Assembly (NCBI RefSeq): GCF_000768685.1
Contig: NZ_AVPK01000009.1
Span: 1 to 64,000, forward strand
From: Knoellia subterranea KCTC 19937
GTDB taxonomy: Bacteria; Actinomycetota; Actinomycetes; Actinomycetales; Dermatophilaceae
Length of the DNA stretch: 64,000 nucleotides
Direction: 5' to 3'
Shown here: piece after piece, positions 61,414 to 64,000 of the stretch
Numbering within the stretch: position 1 is the stretch's first letter
Layout of the letters: every line of letters starts with the position of its first letter
Position numbers and translations under genes: made by a program
Notes under the pieces: generated by a model
Told to the model about the DNA's origin: nothing
The model's input: the letters and a program-made list of their open reading frames with translations, nothing else
The model's database searches: none

Positions 61414-61842
61414 ATGAGGATCTCCGACGTCGTGAAGCGCAAGGGAGACACCGTGATCACGGTGCGCTCCGACGCCAGTGTCACCGCCCTCCTCGACCTG
61501 TTGGCCGAGCACGGCATCGGTGCCGTCGTGGTCAGTGACGGTGACGGCAAGGTCGACGGCATCGTCAGTGAGCGCGACATCGTCCGCCACCTCCAGAAGT
61601 CCGGTGCGGACGTGTTGGGGGGACCGGTCTCGGCGATCATGACGACCGAGGTCCACACGTGCGTTCCCGAGGACGAGCTCGGGGACCTGGAGCACACGAT
61701 GACGGAGCACCGTTTCCGCCACGTCCCCGTCGTCGTGGATGGGCAGCTGCGGGCCATCGTCAGCATCGGTGACGTCGTCAAGCACCGGATGACCGACCTC
61801 CAGGCCGAGCGCGACCAGTTGAGCGCCTACATCCAGCAGTAG
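61414..61842 (+). CDS. CBS-domain pair protein
   Basis: A 142-residue protein made only of two CBS domains: MRISDVVKRKGDTVITVR...GIGAVVVSDGDGKVDGIVSERDIVRHL, and then VSAIMTTEVHTCVPEDELGDLEHTM...HVPVVVDGQLRAIVSIGDVVK. Such proteins bind adenosine nucleotides or SAM and regulate partners. No partner enzyme is adjacent. The long upstream frame is a shadow of ugpC and was dropped. Confidence 0.9.
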   Translation: MRISDVVKRKGDTVITVRSDASVTALLDLLAEHGIGAVVVSDGDGKVDGIVSERDIVRHLQKSGADVLGGPVSAIMTTEVHTCVPEDELGDLEHTMTEHRFRHVPVVVDGQLRAIVSIGDVVKHRMTDLQAERDQLSAYIQQ

Positions 61843-61869
61843 GGGTCGATCGAGCGGGGGCGCGACGTC

Positions 61870-62517
61870 ATGCCGCGTCGCAATCGGGTCGACCCGTGGG
61901 GTGATCTCGTCGCCCACCCGGCCCGCGGTCTCTTCACGGGCAACCGCGGGTGCGTCGTCGATGCGGAGGAGCGGGTCGTCCGCCATCACGGCACGAACCT
62001 GCTCTGGATCACGTGCCGGTTGACGTTCCGGGACTGGCGGGTCGGGCTCGCGAGGCCGGGGCGTTGGACACCGTTGTTCTTCCTCGACGATGCCGTCGCG
62101 CTCGCCGCCGGCCACCGCCCGTGCAGCACCTGTCGGCGCGAGGACTACGTCGCCTATCGCGATGGTGTGACTGTGGGCGTGGGAGCTGATCGCCCTCTCT
62201 CCGCGACCGAACTCAACCGTCGCCTGGCCGACGAACGATTGCGGCCCGGGCGTGGCCTCGATCGAGCGCGAGACCGTCGGCTGTGGTCCGAGAGGCTCGA
62301 CCGGCTGCCGGCGGGGGCGGTGGTCCTCGACGGAGAGCGGCGCCCGTGCCTGTGGACCGGCCGGGTACTGCAAACCTTCGGTTTCGAGGGGTGGGGCGAG
62401 GCTCGGTCGCCGGGGTTCGGGTCGGGCGGCGTCGTGGACGTGCTCACCCCGCCGACGTCGGTTGCGGCGCTGCGGCACGGGTACGTCCCCGTCCTGCACG
62501 CGACCGCCGCCACCTGA
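61870..62517 (+). CDS. Conserved hypothetical protein with a GHRPCSTC motif
   Basis: A 215-residue soluble protein that I cannot name. It has a conserved-looking LDDAVALAAGHRPCSTCRREDYVAYR segment (a CxxC pair inside an Arg/His-rich patch) that could bind metal, and a NRGCVVDAEERVVRHHGTN start. ATG 61870. It is 27 bp after the CBS gene, so probably co-transcribed. Similar proteins appear scattered in actinobacteria, but their role is unknown to me. Confidence 0.6.
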   Translation: MPRRNRVDPWGDLVAHPARGLFTGNRGCVVDAEERVVRHHGTNLLWITCRLTFRDWRVGLARPGRWTPLFFLDDAVALAAGHRPCSTCRREDYVAYRDGVTVGVGADRPLSATELNRRLADERLRPGRGLDRARDRRLWSERLDRLPAGAVVLDGERRPCLWTGRVLQTFGFEGWGEARSPGFGSGGVVDVLTPPTSVAALRHGYVPVLHATAAT

Positions 62518-62617
62518 GCCGAGAGTCGAGTCAAACCGTCACACCAGTCACATCAGTCCCATCCGATTCGGCGATTCGGACAGCCGACACTCAGGGTCAC
62601 GGCATACCGTGGGTGCC

Positions 62618-64000
62618 ATGACTGCCGAAATCCTGGACGACTCGGGCGGGGGGCACGGGCTGCCGGACCACGCACTGCTCGGGTCCTATCGCCTCGTCCA
62701 GCGGCTGGGGGAGGGCGGCATGGGCGTGGTCCACCTCGCCCTCGATCGCCATGGCAAGGCCGTCGCCATCAAGGTGTTGCGACCCCACGTCGCCCACGAC
62801 CCCGCCGCCCGCGCCCGCCTCTCGCGCGAGGTCGAGACGCTCAGCCGGATCCGCAGCCCGCGGGTCGCGCCCGTCATCGACGCCGACATCGAGGGCGAAC
62901 GCCCCTACATCGTCACGCGCTACGTCCCCGGCCCACCACTCGACGACGTGGTGTCCGCGAGCGGGCCGCTGGGCGCCGAGGACCTCAACCGGCTGGGGCG
63001 CGGACTCGCCGAGGCGCTCGACGTCATCCACGACAGCGATGTCATCCACCGCGACCTCAAGCCGGGCAACGTCCTCATCGTCGACGGCGATCCGGTCGTC
63101 ATCGACTTCGGCATCGCGCACGTCACCGACGACATCCGCCTCACCATGACCGGACTCGTCATGGGCACCCCGGGATACCTCGCCCCCGAGGTCGTCGAGG
63201 GCGAGCCGGTCTCGACCGCCACCGACTGGTGGGGTTGGGCAGCAACCCTCGCGTATGCCGCGTCGGGCCGTCCGCCGTTCGGCCGCGGTCCCATGGACGC
63301 CGTCCTCACCCGGGTCGCCGCCGGCGACCCCGACCTCGAGGGCGTGGACCCGCGCATTGCACCCCTCCTGTATGCCGCGCTCGCGCCGGTTCCGAAGGAC
63401 CGGCCCCACCAGACCGATGTCGTCCGGGCGCTCGAGCACTACGCCCGGGGCGGCCTCGTCACCGACGTCATCACGGTGCGCCCTCCGGCCCCGCGAACGC
63501 AGGCCGTCGGAGTTCCGCCAACCGCCGCACTTCCGTTGTCCCGCACCGAGATTCAGCAGCCCATCCCTCCCGTGGCGCGCTCACTGGCGTCGGCTCCGGC
63601 ACCGGTCCAGGCTGCCGGTCCAGCCCTTGTCGCAGGCCCGGCGCTGGCCCCCGCTCCGACGCCGAGGCTGGACCCCGCCGAGGCGATCTTCGGCCCGTCC
63701 GGAGGCGCGCCCGCCGGGTCCGGCGTAGCTGCGCCGGGACGACAACTGGAGCACCCGGCATACCCGCCGCAGGAAGGCAGCCCCACGCCGTGGGGCGCCG
63801 CGCCCGACAGCCCGCAACAGGTCGATCCGCGGATCGGGCGTCCGGGGCGCAGCGGCACGATCGCCGCCCTGCTCGCCGTCCTCGTCGCCTGCTCCGCCGT
63901 CGTGCCCGTCGTCGCCGCCACGGGCCTGCTCCTCTGGACCGTCATCGCGCGCACGACCGATCGTTCGGTCACCTCGCTCGTCCTGCGCCGACACGAACGC
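62618..64000 (+). CDS. Serine/threonine protein kinase (partial, runs off right end)
   Basis: 461 codons are visible with no stop. The Hanks-type kinase domain (residues about 20-285) has the glycine loop LGEGGMGVVHLALD, the ATP Lys in VAIKVLRP, the catalytic HRDLKPGN and the Mg-binding VIDFGIAH, then GTPGYLAPEVV. A Pro/Ala/Gln-rich linker follows and a transmembrane helix begins near residue 430 (IAALLAVLVACSAVVPVV). The missing C-terminus could be an extracellular sensor. ATG 62618; a CGGCATAC word sits just upstream. Confidence 0.93.
   Translation, partial: MTAEILDDSGGGHGLPDHALLGSYRLVQRLGEGGMGVVHLALDRHGKAVAIKVLRPHVAHDPAARARLSREVETLSRIRSPRVAPVIDADIEGERPYIVTRYVPGPPLDDVVSASGPLGAEDLNRLGRGLAEALDVIHDSDVIHRDLKPGNVLIVDGDPVVIDFGIAHVTDDIRLTMTGLVMGTPGYLAPEVVEGEPVSTATDWWGWAATLAYAASGRPPFGRGPMDAVLTRVAAGDPDLEGVDPRIAPLLYAALAPVPKDRPHQTDVVRALEHYARGGLVTDVITVRPPAPRTQAVGVPPTAALPLSRTEIQQPIPPVARSLASAPAPVQAAGPALVAGPALAPAPTPRLDPAEAIFGPSGGAPAGSGVAAPGRQLEHPAYPPQEGSPTPWGAAPDSPQQVDPRIGRPGRSGTIAALLAVLVACSAVVPVVAATGLLLWTVIARTTDRSVTSLVLRRHER

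Noticed and set aside
1-64000. CRISPR array
   Set aside because: No regularly spaced short direct repeats with unique spacers were seen; the repeated words found are scattered and irregular.

Overview
This is a 64 kb stretch of a high-GC Gram-positive chromosome. It comes from an actinobacterium, most likely from the Intrasporangiaceae/Dermacoccaceae side of the order. The evidence is three mycothiol genes (mshA, mshD, mscR), CarD, SenX3-RegX3, GlnR, frequent GTG/TTG starts, GTGA/ATGA gene overlaps and probable leaderless promoters. Gene order repeatedly matches Mycobacterium: mshA-ybjN-gpmA-(phoU)-senX3-regX3, carD-ispD-ispF-cysS-rlmB, glnR-mshD, ppk1-mutT1, and XRE regulator-hbhA-DUF2516. 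The species is not determined.

Layout. 0-9 kb is an accessory-looking block. It holds Lnt, a CopD/CtaG copper and oxidase-assembly protein, a YnfA-type protein, a VKOR/DsbA disulfide pair, and a tightly overlapping ArsR - CDF efflux - second cation transporter - DUF3703 metal operon, followed by a stand-alone HEPN protein. 9.2-11.0 kb has a tyrosine integrase and its small DNA-binding partner reading away from the 3' end of a tRNA-Lys gene, the usual anatomy of an element inserted at a tRNA. From 11 kb rightwards the sequence looks like core chromosome.

12.4-21.7 kb is a phosphate block: DUF47-Pit, PstSCAB with a PHO-box-like repeat before pstS, MutT1 and polyphosphate kinase. PhoU and SenX3-RegX3 lie at 46-49 kb. 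21.8-27 kb looks like a cell-wall module: an Asp/Glu racemase, a FemX-type aminoacyl transferase, an ATP-grasp ligase resembling D-aspartate ligase, and the lipid II flippase MurJ. 27-42 kb mixes thiol, nitrogen, cofactor and envelope genes and ends with a large LuxR (LAL) regulator followed by a DUF4242 protein and a secreted protein. 42.8-57 kb holds the mycothiol, glycolysis, two-component, isoprenoid, formaldehyde-detoxification, cysteinyl-tRNA and rRNA methylation genes. 57-64 kb holds small membrane proteins, a DUF4032 kinase-like protein, a sugar-importer ATPase, a CBS protein and the start of a Ser/Thr kinase that runs off the right end.

Three kinds of structure are not explained by the genes. 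The non-palindromic word GTATGCCG/CGGCATAC recurs about 50 times in both orientations and is notably frequent between genes and near hairpins, like a DNA uptake sequence. One family of roughly 80-97 bp hairpin repeats occurs three times. A second hairpin repeat family occurs twice. All coordinates and counts were read by eye; no database search was run.
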